DNA of 32,102 nucleotides, taken from positions 1 through 32,102 of the forward strand of contig PABA01000086.1 of NCBI GenBank assembly GCA_002699025.1, written 5' to 3'. The stretch is from Sandaracinus sp. Lineage in GTDB: Bacteria; Myxococcota_A; Polyangia; Polyangiales; Houyiibacteriaceae. Of the stretch, positions 1-7,636 are shown piece after piece. The first letter of the stretch is position 1. Every line of letters starts with the position of its first letter. The translations under genes and the position numbers were made by a program. Below the pieces are notes generated by a model. The model made no database searches and had not been told where the DNA came from. It saw only the letters and a list, made by a program, of their open reading frames with translations.

Positions 1-75
1 CGAGGCCCCGAGACCCTCGCTCGCGGCCCCGCTCGCCGGCCCCGCCGCCTCGACGGCGCCCGCGCGGGCCCAGGC

Positions 76-267
76 GTCCTGCGGACGCCAGGAGGGGTCC
101 TGCGGACGCCTGGTTGGGGGCTGCGGAGCTGGGGGGAGTCCTGCGGACGCCTGGTTGGGGGCTGCGGAGCTGGGGGAGTCCTGCGGACGCCTGGTCCGGG
201 GCTGCGGAGCTGGGGGGAGTCCTGCGGACGCCTGGTCGGGGCTGCGGACGCCTGGTTGGGGCTGCGG
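76..267. repeat. 41-bp direct tandem repeat, about four copies plus fragments
   Basis: The core TCCTGCGGACGCCTGGT recurs at 98, 139, 179 and 220, so the spacing is 41, 40 and 41 bases, and a shortened copy follows at about 241-267. A degenerate first copy at 73-89 forms a perfect inverted repeat, GGCGTCC-TGC-GGACGCC. Between the cores lies a G-rich segment. Reading frames cross the array only because it lacks stops; a 41-base period cannot hold one reading frame, so I treat it as non-coding. The rest of bases 1-390 shows nothing I can name. Confidence 0.85.
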
Positions 268-390
268 TCCCGAGGGGGCGGCGGAACGGCTCGCGCGGCC
301 TGGGCGACGGCTCGCGGGGTGTGTGCGACGGTTCGCGGTCGATGGTAGCATGCTGGGCGTCCCGGCTTCGGGTCGGGATCGGGGGGATCG

Positions 391-840
391 ATGCTCGTTC
401 GCGCACCACTTCGCCAGCTCGCGGCGATCATCCTCGCGCTGGGTCTGCTCGCCGCCGCGCCCGCGGCTTCGGCCCAGCCGCCGGAGGACGCCTTCCCGCG
501 CCGGGCCCAGCTCTCCCTCGACCGGGAGGCGCGCCTCGACGCGCCTCGGTGGCTCACCTGGACCGGGCTCGCCATCACCGCCGGGCTCGGCACGGTCACC
601 GTTTGGTCCCTGGTGCAGACCTTCGAGGCGCGCGACCACCTGGACCGCGTGCCCAGTGCGGCGAACGAGAACGAGCTCGACCGCTTCGCCCGGCGCAGCT
701 GGCTCCTCGCCGCGAGCACGGCCACCGTCGCCATCAGCACCTTCCTCGTCGCCGTCCTCGGGACCCGCTGGGACGAAGGCGAGATGCAGGCCTGGGCAGC
801 CCCGAACGGCGGGGGGCTACGGCTCCAGAGAGTTTTCTGA
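391..840 (+). CDS. small membrane protein with signal peptide, function unknown
   Basis: A 149-residue protein that I do not recognise. Residues 1-28 look like a cleavable signal sequence: basic start, Leu/Ala-rich core, then ASA-Q as a plausible cleavage site. Two further hydrophobic stretches lie near residues 54-74 (LTWTGLAITAGLGTVTVWSL) and 105-124 (SWLLAASTATVAISTFLVAV), separated by a charged, Asp/Glu/Arg-rich loop, so two membrane helices joined by a short loop are likely. The ATG at 391 is preceded by a G-rich GGGGGGA that could serve as ribosome binding site. It ends 44 bases before feoA on the same strand, but an apparent promoter and Fur-like site in that gap suggest feoA is transcribed independently. 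Two-helix proteins with this layout are common near lipoproteins in myxobacteria; no role can be assigned. Confidence 0.75.
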   Translation: MLVRAPLRQLAAIILALGLLAAAPAASAQPPEDAFPRRAQLSLDREARLDAPRWLTWTGLAITAGLGTVTVWSLVQTFEARDHLDRVPSAANENELDRFARRSWLLAASTATVAISTFLVAVLGTRWDEGEMQAWAAPNGGGLRLQRVF

Positions 841-849
841 CGCTTCGGC

Positions 850-884
850 TTGCTGGGCTTGTTGAAAGCCATTATCAAAAGCAG
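850..884 (+). promoter_or_regulatory. putative feoA promoter with Fur-box-like site
   Basis: This gap is unusually AT-rich for the window. Bases 858-876 match the classical 19-base Fur box (GATAATGATAATCATTATC) at 12 positions, including an intact right-hand CATTATC at 870-876. A dyad TTGA (862-865) and TCAA (875-878) is centred on 870. A weak -35-like TTGCTG (850-855) lies 17 bases before a -10-like TATCAA (873-878), which would place the start of transcription close to the feoA ATG at 885. The site would then overlap the -10 region, as expected for iron-dependent repression. The match is modest; the placement before feoAB is what makes it credible. Confidence 0.45.
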
Positions 885-1202
885 ATGTTGTTGGGGCCCG
901 AGCCCGCATCGCCGACCGTCGCGGCCACACCGCTGAGCGAGCTCGCCGTCGGTGAGCGGGGCGTCGTGCGCGCCGTGCGCTGCCCCCGGCCCGTGCGGCG
1001 CCGACTCCTCGAGCTCGGCCTCTTGCCGGGCACGCCGGTGCAGGTGCTCCGCAGAGCCCCCCTCGGCGATCCGATCGAGCTCCGCCTGCGCGGCTACTCC
1101 CTGTCGATCCGCTCCTCCGAGGCGAGCGCGATCGAGGTGGAGAGCCTCCCGCAGGTCGAAGCCGCGGCCGTCCCGCAGCGCGAGGAGAAGCGCGCGACGT
1201 GA
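885..1202 (+). CDS. feoA: FeoA, ferrous iron transport accessory protein
   Basis: A 105-residue cytosolic protein with the SH3-like FeoA domain, which works with FeoB in Fe(II) uptake. The core reads LSELAVGERGVVRAV, then RRRLLELGLLPGTPVQVL, then a DPIELRLRGYSLSIR stretch followed by EASAIEV; the LGLLPGT turn and the G-Y-S-L-S-IR strand are typical of the family. The ATG at 885 is chosen because everything upstream in frame reads through the preceding gene's end. No strong ribosome binding site precedes it, which would fit a very short or absent leader. It is somewhat longer than the usual 75-85 residues, with short unstructured tails at both ends. Its TGA overlaps the feoB GTG start by four bases (GTGA, 1199-1202), so translation of the two is probably coupled. 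Confidence 0.9.
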   Translation: MLLGPEPASPTVAATPLSELAVGERGVVRAVRCPRPVRRRLLELGLLPGTPVQVLRRAPLGDPIELRLRGYSLSIRSSEASAIEVESLPQVEAAAVPQREEKRAT

Positions 1203-3451
1203 GCGCCGAGGCCCCGCCTCCGGCCCCGCCCCCCGCCCCGCAGGAGCCCGCCGCCGCCGCGCGGAACGGGCCGATGCGTGGCGCGGGGCGACCGCTGGTG
1301 CTCCTCGCTGGGAACCCGAACGTCGGCAAGACGACGGTCTTCAACCGGCTCGCCGGGGTCCGCGCCCGGACCGGCAACTACCCGGGCGTGACCGTGGAGC
1401 GGCGCACGGCGCCCATCCACCTCGGGGACGGACGCGCGGAGCTCGTCGACCTCCCCGGCACCTACAGCCTCTCCGCCCACTCGCCGGAGGAGCAGATCGC
1501 CGCCGACGCCATCCTGCGCGACCGACCGGACGCGGTGATCGTCGTCGTCGACGCCACGGCGCTGGCCCGGAGCCTCTACCTCGCCCTCCAGGTGGTCGAG
1601 ACCGGCGTGCCGACGGTCGTGGCCCTGAACATGATGGACGAGGCGCGCCGCGCCGGGACCGGGGTGGACCGCGCCGCCCTCGAAGAGGCCCTCGGCGCCC
1701 CGGTGGTCGAGCTCGTGGCCGCCCACGGAGAGGGCTTCGACGCGCTCCACGCGGCCCTCGAAGACGTGGCCTCGGGCCGCCGTGCCCCGGAGCCGCCCGA
1801 GCTCGCGCTCGACGCCCAGACTGCCACCGACGTCGCGAAGGTCGCCGAACGAGCCGCCGCGGAGCTGGACGCCGAGCCGCGCCTCGCGCGGGCCTGGGCG
1901 ATCTGGGCGCTGCTCAGCCTCGACGAAGAGGACGAGCTCCGTGAGGTGCCGCCGGCCCTCCGCGCGCGGGCCCTCCAGGTGCGCGCGGCAGCGGACGAGG
2001 CGGGGCGCGACCTCGACGCCAAGCTCGTCCACGCGCGCTACGCCTTCGTCGACGCCCTCTGCGCGCGAGCTCTCCGCGAGGGCGAGGAGAGCCGAAGCCT
2101 CACCGAGCGCCTCGACGCGGTCCTCGTCCACCCGGTCGCCGGCCTGCTCATCTTCGCTCTCGTGATGTACGTCATCTTCGAGGCGCTCTTCACCTGGTCC
2201 GCCCCCGCGATGGAGTGGATCGAAGCCGGCGTGGGCGCCGTCCAGCAGGGCATCCTCGCGTCCATGGACCCGGGCCCCTTCCGCGATCTCCTCGTGGAGG
2301 GCGTCGTCGCCGGCGTCGGCAACGTGCTGGTCTTCGTCCCCCAGATCGCCTTCCTCTTCCTCCTCATCTCGTTCCTCGAGGACTCGGGCTACCTGGCCCG
2401 CGTCGCCTTCGTCATCGATCGCGTCATGAAGGGCGTGGGCCTCCACGGGAAGGCCTTCGTGCCCCTCCTCAGCGGCTTCGCCTGCGCGGTCCCCGCCGTG
2501 ATGGCGACGCGCACCATCGCCGACCGGCGCGACCGCCTCGTGACCATGCTCGCGCTCCCCCTGATGAGCTGCAGCGCCCGCCTGCCGGTCTACGTGCTGA
2601 TCACGGCCACGGTCTTCGCCGGCGCCGGGCGCGTGGGCGGCGTCCTCAGCGCCGGCGCCCTCGCGCTCTTCGCCATGTACGGGCTGAGCGTGCTGGCCAC
2701 GCTCGGGGCCGCGGCCGTCCTGCGCCGCACCGCGCTGAAGGGGCCGCGGCCGACGCTGATGCTCGAGCTCCCGCCCTATCGCATGCCGCTCGCGCGGAAC
2801 CTCCTCGGCACGACCTGGGGCCGCGTCCGCACCTTCCTCGTGGACGCGGGGACGATCATCCTCGCGCTCACGATCGTGCTCTGGGCGCTCCTCGCCTACC
2901 CGCGCAGCGAGGCCATCGAGACCCGCTTCGCGTCGCTCCGCCAGGAGGCCGAGGCGACGCTCGTCGGCGACGCGCTCGAGGACCGGATGAGGGCCCTCGA
3001 CGGCGAGGAGCAGGCGGCGCAGCTCGAGCACAGTGCCGCGGGGCGTCTCGGGAAGGCCATGGAGCCGGCGCTCGAGCCCCTCGGCATGGACTGGCGCCTC
3101 GGCGTGGGCGTCATCGGGGCCTTCGCGGCGCGCGAGGTCTTCGTCTCGACGCTGGGGATGGTCTTCGGGATCGGCGGCGAGGCGGACGAGGAGAGCGTCG
3201 GCCTGCGGCGGCGGCTCCAGAGCGCGACCTGGCCCGACGGGCGCCCGCTGATGACGCCGCTCGCGGGCGTGGCCCTGATGGTCTTCTTCGTGCTCGCCTG
3301 CCAGTGCATGAGCACGGTGGCGGTGGTGCGACGCGAGAGCGGGAGCTGGCGCTGGCCGATCCTGATGGTCGGCTACATGACGGCGCTCGCCTACCTGGCG
3401 GCGCTCCTCGTGTACCAGGTCGGGGCGGCCCTCGGCTGGGGGACCGGATAG
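1199..3451 (+). CDS. feoB: FeoB, ferrous iron transporter with G domain
   Basis: A 750-residue inner-membrane Fe(II) transporter. The N-terminal G domain shows GNPNVGKT (residues 38-45, G1), the switch-I-type YPGVTVE, DLPG (84-87, G3) and NMMD (144-147, G4). A helical linker follows, then the polytopic membrane domain from about residue 310, with the conserved gate segments GFACAVPAVMATRT and LMSCSARLPVYVL, each with its conserved cysteine. Length matches the family. The GTG at 1199 overlaps the feoA stop; an ATG at 1274 is an alternative that would remove a Pro/Ala-rich 25-residue leader. The stop TAG (3449-3451) overlaps the GTG of the next small gene by one base. The three genes form one feo operon. 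Confidence 0.97.
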   Translation: MSAEAPPPAPPPAPQEPAAAARNGPMRGAGRPLVLLAGNPNVGKTTVFNRLAGVRARTGNYPGVTVERRTAPIHLGDGRAELVDLPGTYSLSAHSPEEQIAADAILRDRPDAVIVVVDATALARSLYLALQVVETGVPTVVALNMMDEARRAGTGVDRAALEEALGAPVVELVAAHGEGFDALHAALEDVASGRRAPEPPELALDAQTATDVAKVAERAAAELDAEPRLARAWAIWALLSLDEEDELREVPPALRARALQVRAAADEAGRDLDAKLVHARYAFVDALCARALREGEESRSLTERLDAVLVHPVAGLLIFALVMYVIFEALFTWSAPAMEWIEAGVGAVQQGILASMDPGPFRDLLVEGVVAGVGNVLVFVPQIAFLFLLISFLEDSGYLARVAFVIDRVMKGVGLHGKAFVPLLSGFACAVPAVMATRTIADRRDRLVTMLALPLMSCSARLPVYVLITATVFAGAGRVGGVLSAGALALFAMYGLSVLATLGAAAVLRRTALKGPRPTLMLELPPYRMPLARNLLGTTWGRVRTFLVDAGTIILALTIVLWALLAYPRSEAIETRFASLRQEAEATLVGDALEDRMRALDGEEQAAQLEHSAAGRLGKAMEPALEPLGMDWRLGVGVIGAFAAREVFVSTLGMVFGIGGEADEESVGLRRRLQSATWPDGRPLMTPLAGVALMVFFVLACQCMSTVAVVRRESGSWRWPILMVGYMTALAYLAALLVYQVGAALGWGTG

Positions 3452-3624
3452 TGGGCTGGCAGCCCCTGGCGGCGGGCGTGGTGGTGGCCCTCGCCGTCGC
3501 CTACCTGGTCTGGAAGCTCGGCCTCCAGGGGCGGCGACCGAAAGAAAAGGGCGGGCCCGACGTCCCGGCCTCGCGGCTCGTGAAGAGCGCCCGGCGGGCG
3601 GCCCGAGAGCGCGACGAGAGCTGA
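3451..3624 (+). CDS. FeoB-associated single-helix membrane protein (no cysteines)
   Basis: A 57-residue protein starting at a GTG that shares its G with the feoB stop codon (TAGTG). It opens with (M)GWQPLAAGVVVALAVAYLVW, one transmembrane helix, followed by a basic, soluble tail. Small one-helix proteins encoded directly after feoB are a known family (FeoB-associated Cys-rich membrane protein), whose tail usually carries cysteines; here the position, size and the W-Q followed by one helix fit, but no cysteine is present. The tail is Arg/Lys-rich and ends RAARERDES. A role in stabilising the FeoB complex is an inference from position only. The gene has the same codon style as feoB and ends 58 bases before the next gene. 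Confidence 0.75.
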   Translation: MGWQPLAAGVVVALAVAYLVWKLGLQGRRPKEKGGPDVPASRLVKSARRAARERDES

Positions 3625-3682
3625 AGCCCGCTCGCGCGCGGCGCGCTCGCACATCCAGGGGCTTGTACTACGCTCGCGCGCC

Positions 3683-5557
3683 ATGGCCGCGCCGCACACC
3701 CTGGTCCACCACATCGCCCACTGGGCCGAACAGAAGCCCCACGTCCCCGCGCTCCACGCCAAGCGAGCCGGCCGCTGGATGTCGCTGAGCTGGTCCGAGT
3801 ACTGGCGGAACGTCCGCGCGGTGGCGAAGGGGCTCATCGCCCTCGGGCACGAGCCGGGGGACTGCATCGCCATCGCCGGCGCGAACCAGCCCGAGTGGGT
3901 GCAGCTCGAGTTCGGCGCCGAAGCGGCGCGCGGCGTGCCGGCGCCCATCTACGGCAACAGCACCGTCGAGCAGACCGCCTACATCGTGAAGGACTCGGGG
4001 TCGAAGATCGTCTGCTGCGACAGCCTCGAGCTGCTCGAGAAGTTCCTCGAGGGCGAGGCCCAGGGGCTCTTCCCGAAGGCCGTGAAGTACGTGACCTTCA
4101 CCCCCCTCGCGCCGCTCCCCGCGGCGGCCGAAGGGCGCGTGATGGCCTTCGACGAGCTCCTGCAGCTCGGGCACGCGCAGGACGACGCGGAGCTCGACGC
4201 GCGCCTCGACGCGCTCACCGACGACGAGACCTGCCTGATGATCTACACCTCGGGCACGACGGGTGTGCCGAAGGGCGTGGAGATCGACCACGGCGGGCAG
4301 ATCCTCATCGGCGAGGGCTGCCGGGCCTTCGGGCCGCAGTTCTTCCCGCAGGGCGGCCAGCCGCCCGAGGCGGAGTACCACGCGATCAGCTACCTGCCGC
4401 TGAGCCACCAGGCCGAGCAGCTGCTGACGAACGTGCTGAGCCTGATGGTCGGCGGGCAGATCTACTTCTGCCCCGAGATCACGGCGGTGAAGGACTACCT
4501 CGGCGAGGTGCGGCCGACGGTCTTCCTCGGCGTGCCGCGGGTCTGGGAGAAGTTCCAGGCGGCGCTCGAGGCGCGGCTCTCGGAGGCGGAGGGCTTCAAG
4601 GGCAAGCTCGCGCGCTGGGCCATGGAGACGGAGCTCGCGTGCTTCCACGAGCAGGTGGAGCGGGGCGTCCGCGCCAAGGAGCACATGCCGCTGAAGCGGC
4701 GCGCCGCGCGGGCGCTCGTGCTCGACAAGATCAAGACCGCCCTGGGGCTCGACCGGCTCGAGATCGCGATCACGGGCTCGGCGCCGATGGCGAAGGAGAC
4801 GCAGGCGTTCTTCGCGTCGCTCGGGATCTGCGTCTACGAGGTCTACGGGCTCACGGAGACGAGCGGGGCGTGCACGATCTCGGATCCGCTCCGGCCGAAG
4901 TTCGGCACGGTGGGCAAGCCCTTCCCGGGCGTGGAGATCCGCATCGGCGAGGACGACGAGATCCAGCTCCGCGGCCGGAACATGGTCAAGGGCTACCGGG
5001 GGTTGCCGGAGGAGACGGCGGCGCTCTACACGGAGGACGGCTGGCTGCGCACGGGCGACGCGGGGGCGCTCGACCCGGACGGCAACCTGCGCATCACGGG
5101 GCGGCTGAAGGAGCTCTTGATCACGGCCGGCGGCAAGAACGTCGCGCCGGTGGAGCTCGAGTTCTACGTGAAGCAGATCGTGGGCGTGGGGCAGTGCGTC
5201 GTGGTCGGCGACCGAAAGCCCTTCCTCAGCGCGCTCATCGCGCTCGATCCGGAGAACCTCGAGGCGCTCGCGAAGGCGGCGGGGACGGGCTCGAAGCCGA
5301 TGGCGGAGCTGGCCGCGGATCCGAAGGTCCGCGCATACCTCGAGCGCGAGATCGAGGCGAAGTGCAACGCGCACGTGGCCCGCTACCAGACGATCAAGAA
5401 GTTCGACGTGCTCCCGCACGAGCTCACGGTGGAGGGCGGCGAGCTCACGCCGTCGATGAAGCTGCGGCGGCCGCAGATCGGGGAGAAGCACGCCCAGCGG
5501 ATCGAGGCCTTCTACGCCGGGGGCACGAAGAACACCCCGGAGACCTCGCACCCCTGA
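3683..5557 (+). CDS. long-chain fatty acid--CoA ligase (AMP-forming)
   Basis: A 624-residue ANL-superfamily enzyme that activates a fatty acid with ATP to an acyl-adenylate and transfers it to CoA. The P-loop-like motif YTSGTTGVPKG lies at residues 188-198, the A5 motif YGLTETSG near residue 387, the adenylate-binding TGDAGALDPDGN near 457, and the hinge plus C-terminal domain GRLKELLITAGGKNVAPVELE follows. Length and order fit the long-chain acyl-CoA synthetase group (bacterial FadD15-like / eukaryotic ACSL-like, about 600 residues) rather than shorter acetyl-CoA synthetases. The ATG at 3683 is the first in a frame that conserves the family N-terminus (a heading such as TLVHHIAHWAEQKPHVPAL). 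It stands alone on the plus strand, converging with the pur/rbfA genes. Exact chain-length preference cannot be read from sequence. Confidence 0.93.
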   Translation: MAAPHTLVHHIAHWAEQKPHVPALHAKRAGRWMSLSWSEYWRNVRAVAKGLIALGHEPGDCIAIAGANQPEWVQLEFGAEAARGVPAPIYGNSTVEQTAYIVKDSGSKIVCCDSLELLEKFLEGEAQGLFPKAVKYVTFTPLAPLPAAAEGRVMAFDELLQLGHAQDDAELDARLDALTDDETCLMIYTSGTTGVPKGVEIDHGGQILIGEGCRAFGPQFFPQGGQPPEAEYHAISYLPLSHQAEQLLTNVLSLMVGGQIYFCPEITAVKDYLGEVRPTVFLGVPRVWEKFQAALEARLSEAEGFKGKLARWAMETELACFHEQVERGVRAKEHMPLKRRAARALVLDKIKTALGLDRLEIAITGSAPMAKETQAFFASLGICVYEVYGLTETSGACTISDPLRPKFGTVGKPFPGVEIRIGEDDEIQLRGRNMVKGYRGLPEETAALYTEDGWLRTGDAGALDPDGNLRITGRLKELLITAGGKNVAPVELEFYVKQIVGVGQCVVVGDRKPFLSALIALDPENLEALAKAAGTGSKPMAELAADPKVRAYLEREIEAKCNAHVARYQTIKKFDVLPHELTVEGGELTPSMKLRRPQIGEKHAQRIEAFYAGGTKNTPETSHP

Positions 5558-5575
5558 GGGGGTCGGGCTCGCCCG
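5550..5575 (+). terminator. hairpins at the 3' end of the acyl-CoA ligase gene
   Basis: ACCCC (5550-5554) and GGGGT (5559-5563) form a perfect five-pair stem that spans the stop codon, directly followed by CGGG-CTCG-CCCG (5564-5575). No T-run follows, so this is at best a weak intrinsic terminator. Confidence 0.3.
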
Positions 5576-5867
5576 AAGCCCGTGCCCGCGCCCGCGCCCG
5601 TCGTAGCTCATGCCCGTGCCCGCAGGTCCAGCGGGGCATGGAGCAGGTGCTCGGGAATGGATGCCCACTCCGCGTGCCCGGCAGCTCGACGAGCGTCTCC
5701 GACCAGGAGCGCTGGGCTCCCACGACGCGCCCTCCCATCCGCGCGTCTACGGCGACTCCGGCGCCACCCACGGCGACGCGATCAGGCCGACGGAGCGCCG
5801 TCGAGGGAGCACTCCGCGCGCGCAGCTCGGTCGGCCGCGCATCCGGTCCGCCGCCTCGCCCTTCCCT
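5576..5867. other. gene-free spacer between convergent genes
   Basis: About 290 bases between the acyl-CoA ligase and the converging rbfA-like gene. Near its left end (5578-5630) the sequence is a low-complexity run of GCCCGT/GCCCGC-type hexamers. I see no convincing reading frame, RNA gene or mobile-element end. Confidence 0.5.
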
Positions 5868-6212
5868 TCACGGCTCGCGCGAGCCCGCTCCGCTCTCGCG
5901 CGGCACCACCTGGAACATCAGGTCCGGCGTGCGCTTGCGATGGATGGCGCCCGCGACCTCCGCGCGCAGGTGACCTTGGGCGGCGTTCAGGAGGCCGAGC
6001 ACCTCGTCCGGGTCGACCTCCGGGCCGACCTCGACCACCACCCGCAGGCGCCCCACGTCGGGGTTCGGCAGCACCTCGCGCACCCACGCGCCGAGCAGAC
6101 GCTCGTCGCTCGCCTCGGCCAGCGCGAGGTCGAGGGTCCGGCGCACCTGGGCGCAGAGCTGCAGATCCTTCCGCCGGTCGTCTCCGCGCCCGCCCCGTCC
6201 TCGTCGACCCAT
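5868..6212 (-). CDS. rbfA: RbfA-like ribosome-binding factor
   Basis: A 114-residue protein resembling ribosome-binding factor A, a KH-fold protein that binds the 30S subunit and helps 16S rRNA 5'-end maturation. Visible family features, in order: an N-terminal helix RKDLQLCAQVRRTLDLAL, the NPDVGRLRVVVEV strand pair (family: DPRL...VTVT.VEVS), and the helix-kink-helix LLNAAQGHLRAEV with the A-x-G signature (AQG), ending in the RKRTPDLMFQV strand (family: R..PEL.F). The match is divergent overall, and the first 15 residues are a Gly/Arg-rich leader. It lies 49 bases after purS, on the same strand, rather than beside infB/truB where rbfA is often found. The start at 6212 lacks a clear ribosome binding site. 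Gene symbol is provisional. Confidence 0.75.
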   Translation of the reverse strand: MGRRGRGGRGDDRRKDLQLCAQVRRTLDLALAEASDERLLGAWVREVLPNPDVGRLRVVVEVGPEVDPDEVLGLLNAAQGHLRAEVAGAIHRKRTPDLMFQVVPRESGAGSREP

Positions 6213-6261
6213 GCGCCGCGCAGGGTGGGTCGGCCCACGCGCGGCGCAAGGGGGAACGACG

Positions 6262-6504
6262 CTACTTCTCGAGCTCGAAGCGGAAGTCCTCGATGACCGG
6301 GTTGGCCAGGAGCTTCTCGCACATGCTCGCGAGCTCCTCCTTCGCGGCCGCCTCGTCGGCGCCCTCGAGATCGATCTCGATGAGCTTGCCGACGCGGACG
6401 CGCTTCACGTCGTCGAAGCCGAGCGCGCCGAGCGCGCGGCGGACGGCGTCGCCCTGGGGGTCGAGGACTTCCTGCTTGAGCGTGACGTAGACGTTCGCCT
6501 TCAT
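6262..6504 (-). CDS. purS: PurS, phosphoribosylformylglycinamidine synthase subunit
   Basis: An 80-residue small subunit of the three-part FGAM synthase (PurS with PurQ and PurL), which converts FGAR to FGAM in purine synthesis. Family features are plain: MKANVYVTLKQEVLDPQGDAV at the start, RRALGALGF, VRVGKLIEIDL, and the ending CEKLLANPVIEDFRFEL. Length is the standard one. A GGAG-type site lies upstream of the ATG. It follows purC by 68 bases in the same direction. purQ and purL are not in the window, so the enzyme's other parts must be encoded elsewhere. Confidence 0.97.
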   Translation of the reverse strand: MKANVYVTLKQEVLDPQGDAVRRALGALGFDDVKRVRVGKLIEIDLEGADEAAAKEELASMCEKLLANPVIEDFRFELEK

Positions 6505-6572
6505 GGGGGGGCTCCGGGAGTCGGGGGAGGTCGGGGTCGTGCAGAGTTCGTGCGGGGCCGTGCGGAGGCCGT

Positions 6573-7535
6573 TCAGAGGCCGAGGTTGCGGCGCATGCGC
6601 GCGTGCGGGTCCTCGAGGTTCGGCTCGAAGGGCTCGCCGCGGATCGCGTCGCAGGCCTCGATGTAGCGGCGCGAGGCCTCTACGCGCACCTCGTCGGGGA
6701 GCGTCGGGCTGGGGCCGTCGCCGCCGTAGCCGACGCTCTTGAGCCAGCGCCGGACGTACTCCTTGTCGAAGCTCTCCGGGTCCTCACCGGCCTCGAAGCG
6801 CTCCGCGTAGCTCGCCGCGTACCAGTAGCGGCTCGAGTCGGGCGTGTGGATCTCGTCGATGACGACGATCTCGCCCTCGGGCGTCTTCCCGAACTCGTAC
6901 TTGGTGTCGACGAGGATCAGGCCGCGCTCGGCGCAGAGCTTCTGCCCCCGCGCGAAGAGCGCTTTCGCGAGCTCGGCCGCCGCGTCGAAGTCCGCCGCCG
7001 ACACCGTGCCCATGGCGAGGATCTCCTCCCGCGAGGCGCTCACGTCGTGGCCGCCCTTCGCCGCCTTGGTGCTCGGCGTGAGGATCGGCGCCTCGAGGCG
7101 CTGGTGCTTCTTCAGCCCGTCGGGGAGCCGGTGCCCACAGAACACCCGTTCGCCCTTCGCGTAGTGGGTCCAGATGCTCGTCGAGGTCACGCCCGTCACG
7201 TAGGCGCGCATCACCATCTCGACGGGCAGCGGCGCGCACTCGCGGGCGATCGTCACGTTCGGGTCGGGCACCTCGATCACGTGGTTCGGCGCCACGTCCG
7301 CCGTCGCCTCGAACCACCAGGCGGCGAGCTGGTTCAGCACCTGCCCCTTGAAGGGGAGCGTGCCGAGCACCCGGTCGAAGGCGCTGATCCGGTCGGTGAC
7401 GATCAGCGTGCGCCGGCCGTCCTTCGAGTAGTTGTCCCGGACCTTGCCCTCGTACTTCGCGCCGAGCCCGGGGAAGTCGGTGGCGTCGAGGGTCAGGCCG
7501 AGGCCCCGCTCCAGCGTGTCCTTCGAGACGGTCAT
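6573..7535 (-). CDS. purC: PurC, SAICAR synthetase
   Basis: A 320-residue phosphoribosylaminoimidazole-succinocarboxamide synthase, which joins CAIR and aspartate using ATP in purine synthesis. Visible signatures include YEGKVRDNY near the start, [23 protein letters not shown], the DTKYEFG strand and [13 protein letters not shown], the two classic PurC motifs. The length of about 320 matches the longer, yeast-like/proteobacterial form rather than the 240-residue form. I chose the ATG at 7535 because GGAGGAG lies just upstream of it; a frame extending to 7577 only adds an Arg-rich leader. It leads a purC-purS-rbfA-like run on the minus strand. purB lies 3.7 kb away on the other strand. Confidence 0.96.
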   Translation of the reverse strand: MTVSKDTLERGLGLTLDATDFPGLGAKYEGKVRDNYSKDGRRTLIVTDRISAFDRVLGTLPFKGQVLNQLAAWWFEATADVAPNHVIEVPDPNVTIARECAPLPVEMVMRAYVTGVTSTSIWTHYAKGERVFCGHRLPDGLKKHQRLEAPILTPSTKAAKGGHDVSASREEILAMGTVSAADFDAAAELAKALFARGQKLCAERGLILVDTKYEFGKTPEGEIVVIDEIHTPDSSRYWYAASYAERFEAGEDPESFDKEYVRRWLKSVGYGGDGPSPTLPDEVRVEASRRYIEACDAIRGEPFEPNLEDPHARMRRNLGL

Positions 7536-7636
7536 GGCGCTCCTCCGCCGGCGTGATCGACCAACTCGGGCCGCCACGCAAGCGGAAAGGCGAGGGGAGG
7601 GCGCCGGCGCGATGGTCCGACTGCGATCCTACGGCC

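Noticed and set aside
114-884. Long N-terminal extension of FeoA
   Set aside because: The in-frame extension runs through the tandem repeat and another gene; FeoA homology begins after 885.
1094-3652. 852-residue frame on the minus strand opposite feoB
   Set aside because: It is an antisense shadow. The plus strand holds all FeoB motifs; the minus frame is a His/Arg/Glu/Gly-rich nonsense typical of GC-rich reverse frames.
5578-5630. Hexamer repeat as a mobile-element end
   Set aside because: It is a short low-complexity run of GCCCGT/GCCCGC without transposase gene, target duplication or paired end.
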